DNA of 64,000 nucleotides from Rhodothermus marinus DSM 4252 (GTDB lineage: Bacteria > Bacteroidota > Rhodothermia > Rhodothermales > Rhodothermaceae). The first letter of the stretch is position 1. Each line of letters begins with the position of its first letter. The stretch is from NCBI RefSeq assembly GCF_000024845.1, contig NC_013501.1, forward strand, positions 624,001 to 688,000, given 5' to 3'. The notes under the pieces are model-generated. The model had not been told where the DNA came from, did no database searches, and saw only the letters and a program-made list of their open reading frames with translations. Made by a program: the position numbers and the translations under genes. Positions 43,544 to 52,243 of this stretch are shown piece after piece.

Positions 43544-44966
43544 GATAAGCTGCCCGCTCTTCCGGTGGAGTCAGGAGACGCCGGATCGTCCGCTGGTGCG
43601 GCTCCCGTCCGGGCCGATCACGGCGGCCGCGCTGGAGGAACGGGTCCGGCGTGCAGTTGTGCGTCTGCAGAACGAAGGCGTGGGACCGGGGGATCGGATC
43701 GGGCTCTGGCTGGACGACCCCGTCGCCACGCTGACGATCCTGCTGGCGCTCTGGCGCCTGCGGGCCGTGGCCTGCCTGCTGAGTACGCGCCTGCCGGATA
43801 TCGGACTCGACGCGCCGATCCGCCAGGTCGGTCTGCAGGCATTGATCACCGATCGGCCGTGCGTGACGACGTTGCCCTGCTGGCACCCGGAAGCGCTGCA
43901 GGACGCTCCGCCGACTGTCCCGAAAGCACCGCCGCGCCTGACGCTGGATCAGCACGCCACCGTCTTTTTTACCTCGGGCAGTACCGGCGTGCCCAAAGGG
44001 GTGCTGCACACGATCGGCAACCACCTTTACAGCGCGCGTGGGGTGGCTGTGCATCTGGAGTTGCGCCGGGGCGATCGCTGGCTGCTGGTGCTGCCGCTTT
44101 ACCACGTGGGCGGCATGGGCGTGGTCGCTCGTTGTCTGCTGGTCGGTGCCGAGATCGTGATCCCGGAGCGACGGGCGCCGCTCGGCCGGGCGCTGGTCCG
44201 CTATGCGCCCACGCACGCTTCGCTGGTGCATACGCAACTCTGGCGGCTGCTGCGCGAGACTGAAAGCCCACCGCCCTGGACGCTGCGGGCGGTGCTGCTG
44301 GGCGGCAGCGCCATCCCGGAGGAGGTGTTGCAGGAAGGGACAGCGCGGGGCTGGCCGCTGCATACCAGCTACGGCCTGACCGAAATGGCTTCGACCGTCA
44401 CGGCCACGCCGCCCGGTGCTTCGCTGGAGTTGCTGCGAACCTCCGGACGTGTGCTGCCCTATCGGGAACTGAAGATCGGCCCGGACGGGGCCATCCTGGT
44501 GCGCGGGCCGGTGCGGTTTGCTGGCTATCTGGAGAACGGCCGGTTGCACCGACCCTTCGACGAAGCCGGCTGGTTCGACACGGGCGACCTGGGGTGGCTG
44601 GACGAGGCGGGCTATTTGCACGTGGAAGGGCGGCGCGACAACCGATTCATCTCCGGCGGCGAAAACATTCAGCCCGAGGCGATCGAACGGGCCCTGCTGC
44701 GCCTTCCCGGTATTGCCGAGGCCGTCGTCGTACCCGTGCCTGATCCGGAGTTCGGCGAGCGTCCGGCTGCTTTCGTGCGAACAGAGGGAGAGCGGTGGGA
44801 GCCCGACCGCTGGCGGGCGGAGCTGCGCCGGGCGCTGCCGGGCTTCATGGTGCCGGTGGCGTTCTGGCCCTGGCCCGAATTGCCGGACGGAGGCATCAAG
44901 GCGTCTCGACGGCTCCTGAAAGAAGAAGCCCGGCGGCGGTGGCGGCCGTCGGAAGATATGGGATAG
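43530..44966 (+). CDS. menE: o-Succinylbenzoate-CoA ligase
   Basis: A 478-residue adenylate-forming enzyme activating o-succinylbenzoate with CoA. Core motifs: FFTSGSTGVPKGVLHT (P-loop-like), PLYHVGGMGVVARCLLVG, TSYGLTEMASTVTATPPG, the GWFDTGDLGWLDEAGYLHV hinge with GRRDNRFISGGENIQPEAIE, and a C-terminal catalytic Lys in LPDGGIKASRR. ATG 43530 lies within menC. menB and menH, the remaining steps, are not in this window. It ends 7 bases from the convergent rsbU-like gene. Confidence 0.92.
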   Translation: MSPREISCPLFRWSQETPDRPLVRLPSGPITAAALEERVRRAVVRLQNEGVGPGDRIGLWLDDPVATLTILLALWRLRAVACLLSTRLPDIGLDAPIRQVGLQALITDRPCVTTLPCWHPEALQDAPPTVPKAPPRLTLDQHATVFFTSGSTGVPKGVLHTIGNHLYSARGVAVHLELRRGDRWLLVLPLYHVGGMGVVARCLLVGAEIVIPERRAPLGRALVRYAPTHASLVHTQLWRLLRETESPPPWTLRAVLLGGSAIPEEVLQEGTARGWPLHTSYGLTEMASTVTATPPGASLELLRTSGRVLPYRELKIGPDGAILVRGPVRFAGYLENGRLHRPFDEAGWFDTGDLGWLDEAGYLHVEGRRDNRFISGGENIQPEAIERALLRLPGIAEAVVVPVPDPEFGERPAAFVRTEGERWEPDRWRAELRRALPGFMVPVAFWPWPELPDGGIKASRRLLKEEARRRWRPSEDMG

Positions 44967-44973
44967 CGTCGTA

Positions 44974-46089
44974 TCAGCTCAGACGCTCCATCCAGAAGAA
45001 GAGGATGTCGTCGTCGAACGTGTCGGAGTTGCAACGGCTCAGAATGCCCTGCAGGAGCGTCTGGACGGGATCTTCGGCACCGACCATCTTCGGAGCCAGC
45101 TCGCACAGGCCCTGTTCGCCGATCATTTCGCCTGAGGCCGTGCGCTGCTCCAGCAGACCGTCTGTGTAGAGCAGCAGGCCGCCGCCCGCCGGGATGGTGA
45201 TCGTCGCGTCCTGAAATGTGGCATTGGGATCGAGGCCCAGGATCAGATCGCTGTATTCGACCACCTCGGCCGTCCGATCATCTTTGACCAGAATGGGACG
45301 GCAGTGGCCCGCGTTGGCGTAAGTGACTTCGTGCGTGGTGGGATCCCAGCGGAGGATCAGCAGCGATGCGAACGTCTCCTCCATGACGGTGTCCTGCATC
45401 AGCACGTGGTTGACCCGTCGGAGGAGTTCGGCGGGCGACTGCGAGGTCTGGAGCATGGCGTAGAGCGTGCCCCGGATGTAGCTCAGAAAGCTGAACGCAT
45501 AGAACTTGGCCTGCAGGCCTTTGCCCATCACGTCGCCGATCGTGATGAAGAACGAGCCGCTCGGGTGTTGCGTCCAGTCGAAAAAGTCGCCGCCGCCGTA
45601 TTCCTTGGGGCTGTTGTGAAAGTAGAGCCGATAGCCCCGAACGGACGGGAGCTGTTTGGGCATGAGCTTTTTGGAAAAGTCCTGCCCGATGCGGGCATCG
45701 AGCTGGCTCTGGAAGTACTTGGTGCGTTCCAGGAGGCGTTCGATGCGGGCCAGTAGCTGGTCGATGTCGAAGGGTTTGGTGATGTAGTCGTCGACGCCCA
45801 TGCGCATGCCGCGCATGCGGCTGTGCTCGTCGGCTTTGGCCGTCAGAAAGATGAACGGGATGGCACGCGTTTCCTTACGGTTTTGCAGCGCCTGCTGGAG
45901 GGCAAACCCGTCCATCTTCGGCATCATGATGTCCGAGATGATCAGGTCGGGGATCTCCTCCAGCACGAGCTGGAGGGCCTCCTCGCCGTTGGCGGCCGAG
46001 CGCACCCGGTAGTATTTGCTCAGCCGGTACTCGAGCAGGCGGCGGAGCGTGTGCTCGTCCTCGACCACTAAAATGGAATATCGAGCCAT
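44974..46089 (-). CDS. Response regulator with PP2C-type phosphatase domain (RsbU/SpoIIE-like)
   Basis: A 371-residue protein. The N-terminal receiver domain (about 1-125) has the acidic pair VVEDE, the phospho-acceptor D53 in IISDIMMPKMDG, and the TAKADE and DDYITKPFD segments. A short linker is followed by a PPM/SpoIIE phosphatase domain (about 150-371) with GGDFFDW, ITIGDVMGKGLQAKF and YTDGLLEQR, ending DDDILFFWME, the metal-binding Asp set. It would dephosphorylate a STAS-domain antagonist when its receiver is phosphorylated. The adjacent RsbW- and RsbV-like genes complete a partner-switching module. It overlaps the RsbW-like gene by 22 bases. No histidine kinase is beside it. Confidence 0.9.
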   Translation of the reverse strand: MARYSILVVEDEHTLRRLLEYRLSKYYRVRSAANGEEALQLVLEEIPDLIISDIMMPKMDGFALQQALQNRKETRAIPFIFLTAKADEHSRMRGMRMGVDDYITKPFDIDQLLARIERLLERTKYFQSQLDARIGQDFSKKLMPKQLPSVRGYRLYFHNSPKEYGGGDFFDWTQHPSGSFFITIGDVMGKGLQAKFYAFSFLSYIRGTLYAMLQTSQSPAELLRRVNHVLMQDTVMEETFASLLILRWDPTTHEVTYANAGHCRPILVKDDRTAEVVEYSDLILGLDPNATFQDATITIPAGGGLLLYTDGLLEQRTASGEMIGEQGLCELAPKMVGAEDPVQTLLQGILSRCNSDTFDDDILFFWMERLS

Positions 46090-46520
46090 GGATCTTCGTC
46101 GTTGGCCAGCGTAAAGACCAGACGGTGTCTTCCGTCCTTCAGGCGAATGTATCTGAGTTTTTGTGTACAGGCGCGAATAAAATGGAGGCCCATGCCCCGC
46201 TCGGGAAAAGCTTCCTGAATCGACGGATTGGACTCCAGCCGTCCGTTCAGGTCGAAGCCTTCCGAATTGTCATCGATAAAGCATTCGACGATGCGACCGT
46301 TGCTGCGGATCGTTAACTCGATGGATGGCGCGCGGTTGCCAAAATGTGCGTGTTGAATTAAATTGGCCAACCACTCATGGACGGTCAGCTGGACGCGATA
46401 ACGCAGGTCTTCATTTTCCGGAGGCAGCGGAAGGCCGGCATCCGGCTTCGCAAAAAGGGCGTGCACCCGGTCGATCAGATCCTCCAGGTTGTTGAATCGG
46501 TAGCGCACTTCTTTCATCAT
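46068..46520 (-). CDS. RsbW-like serine kinase / anti-sigma factor (HATPase_c)
   Basis: A 150-residue GHKL-type ATPase domain. The N-box is VQLTVHEWLANLIQHAHFGN, the G1 box is CFIDDNSEGFDL (the usual first Gly of DxGxGF is Ser), and the G2 box is ERGMGLHFIRACTQKL. This is the layout of RsbW/SpoIIAB switch kinases, which phosphorylate the STAS partner and sequester a target such as a sigma factor. No sigma factor gene is nearby, so the output may not be transcriptional. Encoded between the phosphatase and the STAS protein. Confidence 0.85.
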   Translation of the reverse strand: MMKEVRYRFNNLEDLIDRVHALFAKPDAGLPLPPENEDLRYRVQLTVHEWLANLIQHAHFGNRAPSIELTIRSNGRIVECFIDDNSEGFDLNGRLESNPSIQEAFPERGMGLHFIRACTQKLRYIRLKDGRHRLVFTLANDEDPWLDIPF

Positions 46521-46592
46521 GGATTCGGGCCACGTCCAGGTAAGGGGGCGGGATCAACCGATCAACCCGGCAGCCGGAGCCTGTCGTGCCCG

Positions 46593-46937
46593 TCAGGTTT
46601 GCTGCAACGCCTCCTGCGCCGCTTCGACCGTGGGAAACTGCCGGAAAACCTTGTACGTTCGCGTCAACTGCACGACCACCTGTACGGGCCGCGAGACCGA
46701 CGCGAAAACAACCTGGCCGTTGCGCGGCGAAACCTGCCGGTACAGGGAAAAAATGGCACCCAGTCCCGTGGAGTCCAGGATGCCCGTTTCGGAAAAATCC
46801 AGAATGAAGTTGCGGACGCCGTTCTGCACCTGTTCCTGGCAGATGGCCTTGAATTCCGCCGCATTGCGAAAATCCAGCGCCTTGCCGACGCGAATGACGA
46901 CGGTTTCCGCATTCAGGGGTTCGACCGAGAAACTCAT
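46593..46937 (-). CDS. STAS-domain anti-anti-sigma factor (RsbV-like)
   Basis: A 114-residue single-domain protein. FILDFSETGILDSTGLGAIF is the STAS phosphorylation loop; S56 in the DSTGLG motif is the expected phosphoserine. The start MSFSVEPLNAETVVIRVGKA (ATG at 46937) matches the family; an ATG about six codons upstream is an alternative. It is the first gene of the module on this strand and is followed after 72 bases by its kinase. Confidence 0.88.
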   Translation of the reverse strand: MSFSVEPLNAETVVIRVGKALDFRNAAEFKAICQEQVQNGVRNFILDFSETGILDSTGLGAIFSLYRQVSPRNGQVVFASVSRPVQVVVQLTRTYKVFRQFPTVEAAQEALQQT

Positions 46938-47114
46938 GACCGACGGGTTGTGCATCACACGTTTGGGGGCTGGTTCCGGGTGGTTGAAAGTATCGTCCGG
47001 ACCGGGCGTGGCTAAAGCACACGTTTCCGGACTGGAGGTTGCGGCTTCAAACACCATACCACCCGGGGCCCTATATAGTACAACCTTTTCACGCAAAAGG
47101 AAAGTCCAGCGCTC

Positions 47115-47813
47115 ATGCAGGTTCACGTTGAAAATCAGATTCCACGGAGCGATGCGCTGCTCGGCCTGATCCGTGCGGAAGGCGTGCATGCCACGACCGA
47201 GCCGGAAGGGTTGGCCGAAGCGCTGCAACAGTTGCTTGCCGGGCGGCAACAATTGCCGCCCGAGTTGGAGGCGCGCCGGCAGGCCGTGCGCGATCTGCTC
47301 CGCAACGGCCGCTACAAACCCACCGGCCGTGCCAAGCCGGCCAGCGAATACCTGCTCCGGGAGGCGCAGGCCGGAAATTTCCCTCACATCAACGGCCCTG
47401 TGGACGTAGCCAACTACATCAGTCTGCTGCACATGCTGCCGGTGTCGCTCTGGGACCTGGATCGCGCTGCCAGCACGTATTTTCGCTTTCGGCTGGGACG
47501 TGCCGGCGAGAGCTACGTGTTCAACGCGGCCGGGCAGCAGATCGACCTGACGGACCTGATCGTCGGTTGTCGTGTGGATCCGGAAACCGGCGCGGATGCG
47601 CCCATCGTCAATCCGGTCAAGGACAGCCTTGCCACGAAAACAGGCGAAGCGACCACGCACGTCATGGCGTGCATCTATGCGCCCGCCACGGTAGTATCCG
47701 CGAACGCGCTGGAGGCCATCTGCCGGGACTTTGCGGACTGGCTGGCCCGCTGCGGCGATCGCGTGGAGACGGCCTGGGCTGTGTTGCCGCCGGAGCAGAC
47801 CGTGACGGTATGA
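47115..47813 (+). CDS. B3/4 domain protein (free-standing tRNA-synthetase-like editing domain)
   Basis: A 232-residue protein whose central and C-terminal part matches the B3/4 domain of phenylalanyl-tRNA synthetase beta: VRDLLRNGRYKPTGRAKPAS, then INGPVDVANYISLLHMLPVS and RLGRAGESYVFNAAGQQIDL, and a late PIVNPVKDSLATKTGEATTH. Free-standing B3/4 proteins may edit mischarged tRNA or act on free amino acids; direct evidence is limited. It is transcribed divergently from the STAS gene and its stop overlaps lptC (ATG 47810). Confidence 0.82.
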   Translation: MQVHVENQIPRSDALLGLIRAEGVHATTEPEGLAEALQQLLAGRQQLPPELEARRQAVRDLLRNGRYKPTGRAKPASEYLLREAQAGNFPHINGPVDVANYISLLHMLPVSLWDLDRAASTYFRFRLGRAGESYVFNAAGQQIDLTDLIVGCRVDPETGADAPIVNPVKDSLATKTGEATTHVMACIYAPATVVSANALEAICRDFADWLARCGDRVETAWAVLPPEQTVTV

Positions 47814-48379
47814 AACGCCTGCTACAGGGCACCCTGCTGGTGGGTTGCCTGCTGATGGCCGCCTGCCGACAGCCGCCTGCGCCCGAGGTGGTGGCGGCCG
47901 TGCAGGCCGAGCAGGAGCCCGAGCAGGAAAGCTGGCAGGTGGACTATCGGCTTTCGCTGGAGGGGCGTCCCCGGGCACGCCTGCTGGCCGCCCACCTGAT
48001 CCGTCAGGAATTTCCTGAAAGCACCTACGTGGTGCTCGAAGGAACGGCCGAGGAGCCGGTCCGGGGATGGCTTTTCACGCCGGAGGGAGACTCGAGCGCA
48101 ACCCTTCGGGCGCAACGGGTCGTGTACTACGAAAACGCCCGCCGCTTCGAGGCCGAAGGTGAGGTGGAGGTGGTCACCCGGGAAGGACGCCGGCTCCTGA
48201 CCGATCGGCTGCGCTGGTTCGAGGATCGGCAACGGCTTTATGCGCCAGGCTTTGTGCGTCTGCTGGCGCCCGACGAGCAGGTGGAAGGGTTCGAACTGGA
48301 CGCCGACGAACAGCTTACGAGCTACCGGCTGCGCCGCGTGACCGGCCGCGTCGTTATCGAAGAGGAAACGTCCGAATGA
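47810..48379 (+). CDS. lptC: LptC-like lipopolysaccharide transport lipoprotein
   Basis: A 189-residue protein with a lipobox (LLMAAC, Cys about 19), unlike E. coli LptC which keeps a membrane anchor. The mature part is a single LptC/OstA-type beta-jellyroll: LSLEGRPRARLLAAHLIRQE, LEGTAEEPVRGWLF, LRAQRVVYYENARRFEAEGE and VTREGRRLLTDRLRWFEDRQ. It would take LPS from the LptB2FG extractor and pass it to the OstA-like protein encoded next. ATG 47810 lies inside the upstream stop region, and the stop overlaps the next ATG. Confidence 0.85.
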   Translation: MKRLLQGTLLVGCLLMAACRQPPAPEVVAAVQAEQEPEQESWQVDYRLSLEGRPRARLLAAHLIRQEFPESTYVVLEGTAEEPVRGWLFTPEGDSSATLRAQRVVYYENARRFEAEGEVEVVTREGRRLLTDRLRWFEDRQRLYAPGFVRLLAPDEQVEGFELDADEQLTSYRLRRVTGRVVIEEETSE

Positions 48380-49866
48380 GCGCACGTCTGCTCCTGCTAC
48401 TGCTGATGGGATGGGGACTTGCCCCGGCGCTCCGGGCCCAGCCGGCCGACACGAGCCGTCGCCCGGTATCGCTCCAGGCCGATTCGCTGGTCGGAGGTGT
48501 AGATGCGGCCGGCCGGCGCTTCCGTGAGCTGATCGGACGTGTTTTTCTCCAACAGGATTCGACACGACTCTGGGCCGAGCGCGCCACGCAATGGCCCGAG
48601 GAGCGGCGCATTCGCTTCGTGGGAAACGTGCGCATCGTGGAGCGCGGCGACTCGCTCCGGGCCGACACGATCTACTACGACAGCCGCCAGAAGGTCGGGC
48701 GCGCCATCGGGCGCGTGCGGCTCTGGGATGGCACGGTAACGGTGGAGGCCCCGCTGGGCTGGTACTACACCCGGGAGAAACGGGCAGTCTTCGAAGCCGG
48801 CGTGCGGCTGGCCGACAGTGCCGCCGTGCTCACCAGCCAGCGCGGCGTGTACTGGTCCGACGAAAAGCGGGCGGAATTCTATGGAAACGTGCGGCTTACA
48901 GGCGAAAACCGTTATCTGGAGGCCGACACGGTCGTCTACTTTCGCGACACCGAAGTAGCGCTGGCGCAGGGGCGTGTCTTTATCGAACAGCAGGATACGT
49001 CCGAAGACGGGACGGTCACGCGTACGCTGCTTTTGGGGCGCCAGGCCTTCAACAACGAGCAGACCGGCTACAGTCGGTTGACGGGACGGCCGCTGCTGGT
49101 GCTGTTGCGGCCGGATTCCACCGGCCGGGTCGATACGCTGCTCGTGCGGGCTGGCCAGTTGCACTTTACGCGACAGGATTCGTTGCGACGACTGGTGGCC
49201 GTCGATTCCGTGCAACTCTGGCAGCGACGGCTGGCCGCCCGCGCCGACTCGCTGGTGTACGACCGCATCGTTCAAGACGGCGAGGTGGTGTGGGAGGAAG
49301 TGCGTCTGTTCGGTGATCCGATCGCCTGGTTCGAGGAAACCCAGGTCTTCGGCGATACGCTCTGGCTGCACGGTAGCGGCGAGCGCGACACGCTACGGGT
49401 CTTCCCGAATGCCTTTGTCGTGCAGCGCGACACGGTACTCGACCGCCTCCAGCAGCTCAAAGGGCGGCGACTGGTAGGCTATTTCGAGCAGGATTCGCTT
49501 CGCCAGCTTGTGGTCGCCCCCAACGCCGAGGCGATCTACTACCTGCGCGATCGGAACGACTCGCTCCGGGGAGCCGTGCGCGTCTCCGGCGACGAGATCA
49601 CCTTCTGGTTTGCTGGCGACCGGGTGCGGCGGGTGCGGGTGCAGGGGGGCGTGCAGGGCGTGCAGTACGACCGCGACCGAATTCCGGAGCCCTTCCAGCT
49701 CGAGGGCTTTCGCTGGGTGCCGGAACTTCGGCCCGATCCGGCCGATTTGCTTCGGGAAAGCTGGATCCGGCAGCGGCTGCGCACCGCACCGGAATGGCGG
49801 CGGCCTTCGCCGCCGGTGATGCCGGCCTCGAATCCTACCGCCTATGAACGCGCCGGAAACCACTGA
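48376..49866 (+). CDS. OstA/LptA-like periplasmic LPS transport protein
   Basis: A 496-residue protein with a cleavable signal ([18 protein letters not shown]). It is far longer than E. coli LptA (about 185) and is built of repeated OstA-type beta turns: [60 protein letters not shown], and [20 protein letters not shown]. Such long OstA-like proteins are normal in Bacteroidetes. It likely forms the periplasmic bridge for LPS. It overlaps both lptC and lptB (23 bases with the latter), so the three are translated together. Confidence 0.85.
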   Translation: MSARLLLLLLMGWGLAPALRAQPADTSRRPVSLQADSLVGGVDAAGRRFRELIGRVFLQQDSTRLWAERATQWPEERRIRFVGNVRIVERGDSLRADTIYYDSRQKVGRAIGRVRLWDGTVTVEAPLGWYYTREKRAVFEAGVRLADSAAVLTSQRGVYWSDEKRAEFYGNVRLTGENRYLEADTVVYFRDTEVALAQGRVFIEQQDTSEDGTVTRTLLLGRQAFNNEQTGYSRLTGRPLLVLLRPDSTGRVDTLLVRAGQLHFTRQDSLRRLVAVDSVQLWQRRLAARADSLVYDRIVQDGEVVWEEVRLFGDPIAWFEETQVFGDTLWLHGSGERDTLRVFPNAFVVQRDTVLDRLQQLKGRRLVGYFEQDSLRQLVVAPNAEAIYYLRDRNDSLRGAVRVSGDEITFWFAGDRVRRVRVQGGVQGVQYDRDRIPEPFQLEGFRWVPELRPDPADLLRESWIRQRLRTAPEWRRPSPPVMPASNPTAYERAGNH

Positions 49867-50593
49867 GCTGCGAGCCGAAGGGCTTTTCAAGCGCTATCGC
49901 AAGCGCTTTGTCGTGCAGGACGTCAGCCTGCGGGTCCGCCAGGGCGAAATCGTGGGACTGCTCGGTCCGAACGGGGCCGGCAAGACGACCACTTTTTACA
50001 TGATCGTGGGCATGGTGCGGCCCAACGCTGGCAAAATTTTCCTGGGCGACCGGGAGATCACGCACCTGCCCATGTACCGACGGGCGCGGCTGGGCGTGGG
50101 CTATCTGGCCCAGGAGGCGTCGATCTTTCGTCAGCTGACCGTCGAAGAAAATCTGGAGGCCGTGCTGGAATTCCAGCCGCTGAGCCGGGCCGAACGGCGG
50201 GCCCGGGTAGAGCAGTTGCTGCAGGAATTCGGGCTGGAGCGCGTGCGTCGTTCGAAGGGCTACATGCTCTCGGGCGGCGAGCGGCGGCGGACGGAAATCG
50301 CCCGGGCGCTGGCCACCCGGCCCCGTTTTCTGCTGCTGGATGAGCCTTTTGCCGGAATCGACCCGATCGCCGTCGAAGAACTCATGGCGCTGGTGGCCGA
50401 TCTGCGGGCGCGCGGCATCGGCGTGCTCATCACCGATCACAACGTGCACGAAACGCTGGCCATCACCGACCGCGCCTATCTGCTCTACGAAGGACACATC
50501 TTTCAACACGGCACCGCCGAAGAACTGGCCGCCGATCCCGAAGTGCGCCGCCGCTATCTGGGCGAAAAGTTCACGCTGGAACGCTACCGCTGA
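49844..50593 (+). CDS. lptB: LPS export ABC transporter ATPase LptB
   Basis: A 249-residue ABC ATPase. Walker [18 protein letters not shown]-loop [20 protein letters not shown] (the LptB-typical segment), signature [15 protein letters not shown], Walker [14 protein letters not shown] and H-loop [10 protein letters not shown], followed by the LptB C-terminal [19 protein letters not shown]. It drives LPS extraction from the inner membrane together with LptF and LptG, which are not in the window. Confidence 0.95.
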   Translation: MNAPETTELRAEGLFKRYRKRFVVQDVSLRVRQGEIVGLLGPNGAGKTTTFYMIVGMVRPNAGKIFLGDREITHLPMYRRARLGVGYLAQEASIFRQLTVEENLEAVLEFQPLSRAERRARVEQLLQEFGLERVRRSKGYMLSGGERRRTEIARALATRPRFLLLDEPFAGIDPIAVEELMALVADLRARGIGVLITDHNVHETLAITDRAYLLYEGHIFQHGTAEELAADPEVRRRYLGEKFTLERYR

Positions 50594-50630
50594 ATACACT
50601 TCGGGATCGCAGTGAAGGGCTGTATTCAGC
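50589..50630. terminator. Perfect inverted repeat between convergent lptB and thiI
   Basis: GCTGAATACA (50589-50598) and TGTATTCAGC (50621-50630) are perfect 10-bp arms flanking a 22-base loop. The left arm includes the lptB stop codon and the right arm ends 2 bases before the thiI stop. No long T-run follows on either strand, but position and symmetry suit a bidirectional end signal. Confidence 0.6.
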
Positions 50631-50632
50631 CA

Positions 50633-52135
50633 TTAAAGCTCGGGCACTTCGATGCCCCGTGCTCGGGCATAGGCCCTGAGGGCCGGCACGCCGCCCTTGA
50701 ACGAGTAGGCTTCGTAGCCGGCCCGCTGCATGACCTCGGCCACGTAGGCCGATTGCAATCCGCGCGGGCAATAGAGCACGTAGGCGCGATCGCGGTCCAG
50801 GTGCCGGAACTGCTGCAGGAGCTGCCAGGGATCCATGTGCAGGGCGCCCGGATAGTGCCAGTGTTCGTAAAGCGCCTCGCTCTGGCAATCGATGACCACG
50901 GCACCTTCCGGGATTTCCTCGATGAACAGGTAGGGGGTCACCAGTTCCGAGGCTGAGAGCGAACGCAGATCGTACACTTCGGCTGAGGCGACGGCCTGGT
51001 CGAGTACCGAGAGATCGATTCTGGCCATTTCGGCATCGACGGCTTCGGGACGCGTGGCCGTCACGGGCCGATCGGGGGGCAGCGCACAGTATTCGCGCAC
51101 GCGCTCCGAGAGCGTGGCCGTGCCGATCTTCCGGGCCAGATTGATGATCTCCTCCTTGTCGTAGGTCAGCAGCGGGCGCAATACGGGCAGCGAGGTGCCT
51201 GCCTCGATGGCCTGCAGGTTTTTGAGTGTCTGTGAGGAGACCTGGCCAAGCGATTCACCGGTGATGAGCGCCAGCGCTTCGGTCCGGCGGGCCACGGCTT
51301 CGCCGGCCCGGTACATCAACCGCTTGAGTACCACCTGCCAGTAGGCGGGGCGCACATGGCGGCGCATTTCATCGACGACCGGCCCGAAGTCCACCGAATA
51401 GAAGCGGGGGCGCGTGCCGAAGCTCCAGGCGTCGGCCAGCACTTTGGCCACCTGCAGCACGGCCCGTTCGTAGGCTTTGCCGCCCAGGTTGCAGAACAGG
51501 TAATCGACGGACACCCCACGCCGCATGGCCAGCCAGGCCGCCACGGCCGAGTCGAAGCCGCCGGAGATGAGCACCAGCGCCTGCCCCTGGCTTCCGATCG
51601 GGAGGCCACCCAGGCCTTTGATGATGGTGGTGTAGAAGTAGGCGCGGTCTTCCCGCACTTCCACATGCACCGTCACTTCCGGATTGGTCAGATCGACCCG
51701 CTCCGCGAAGGGGCGCAATGCTGCGCCGAGTTCGACCTCGATGTCCCGGGAGCGGTAGGGATGGTCGCCCCGCCGCCGGGCGCGCACGGCAAAGCGACGG
51801 CCGCGCACGCGCTCGGCAAACGCCTCAGCCCCGCGCTGCACGATCTCCTCCAGCGACGTGCCGGTGACCAGTTCCACCGGCATAATCGGTCCGATGCCCG
51901 GCACGTGGCGTAGTGCCTCGATGGCCTGAAGCGGCGCCTCCGTCTCGATCAGAAACCAGCTCCAGGAGCCCACGAAGCGAAACGGAATCTCCTGGCTGCG
52001 CAGCGCGTCTTTCAGGTTGCGCACCAGCAGTTGCTGGAAGCGCCGGCGGGTCCGGCTCGACTTGAGCGTCAGCTCCGAAGCCGGCCGCAGAAACAGCAGC
52101 GCCCGGGAACGTTCGCCGGTGGTTTGCTCGACCAT
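50633..52135 (-). CDS. thiI: tRNA 4-thiouridine synthase ThiI with rhodanese domain
   Basis: A 500-residue protein. NFLD plus THUMP domain (about 1-170), PP-loop ATP site LVLISGGFDSAVAAW (SGGFDS 191-196), and a C-terminal rhodanese domain (about 400-500) with the persulfide-carrying C456 in AYVLYCPRGLQSA. C350 (REYCALPP) corresponds to the second catalytic cysteine of the E. coli enzyme. Both cysteines present means it should catalyse s4U formation in tRNA; thiamine thiazole sulfur transfer is also known for the rhodanese-bearing form. ATG 52135 gives the family start; the frame is open upstream but runs into the divergent gene. Confidence 0.93.
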   Translation of the reverse strand: MVEQTTGERSRALLFLRPASELTLKSSRTRRRFQQLLVRNLKDALRSQEIPFRFVGSWSWFLIETEAPLQAIEALRHVPGIGPIMPVELVTGTSLEEIVQRGAEAFAERVRGRRFAVRARRRGDHPYRSRDIEVELGAALRPFAERVDLTNPEVTVHVEVREDRAYFYTTIIKGLGGLPIGSQGQALVLISGGFDSAVAAWLAMRRGVSVDYLFCNLGGKAYERAVLQVAKVLADAWSFGTRPRFYSVDFGPVVDEMRRHVRPAYWQVVLKRLMYRAGEAVARRTEALALITGESLGQVSSQTLKNLQAIEAGTSLPVLRPLLTYDKEEIINLARKIGTATLSERVREYCALPPDRPVTATRPEAVDAEMARIDLSVLDQAVASAEVYDLRSLSASELVTPYLFIEEIPEGAVVIDCQSEALYEHWHYPGALHMDPWQLLQQFRHLDRDRAYVLYCPRGLQSAYVAEVMQRAGYEAYSFKGGVPALRAYARARGIEVPEL

Positions 52136-52210
52136 GAATCTTTCTCGTTTATTTGAAATAAAGTAAATGGTCAAGGCGGCTTCAGGTTCGGCAAAAAACG
52201 CGCATAGATT

Positions 52211-52240
52211 TTTGAAGCGCTCGGAACTTTCGTATCTTTG
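52211..52240 (+). promoter_or_regulatory. Bacteroidetes-type promoter of the DAHP synthase gene
   Basis: TTTG (52211-52214) and TATCTTTG (52233-52240) form a complete -33/-7 pair with 18 bases between; the -7 matches TAnnTTTG exactly. The ATG begins at 52244, only 3 bases after the element, so transcription should start at or inside the first codon and the mRNA is likely leaderless or nearly so. Confidence 0.7.
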
Positions 52241-52243
52241 CGC

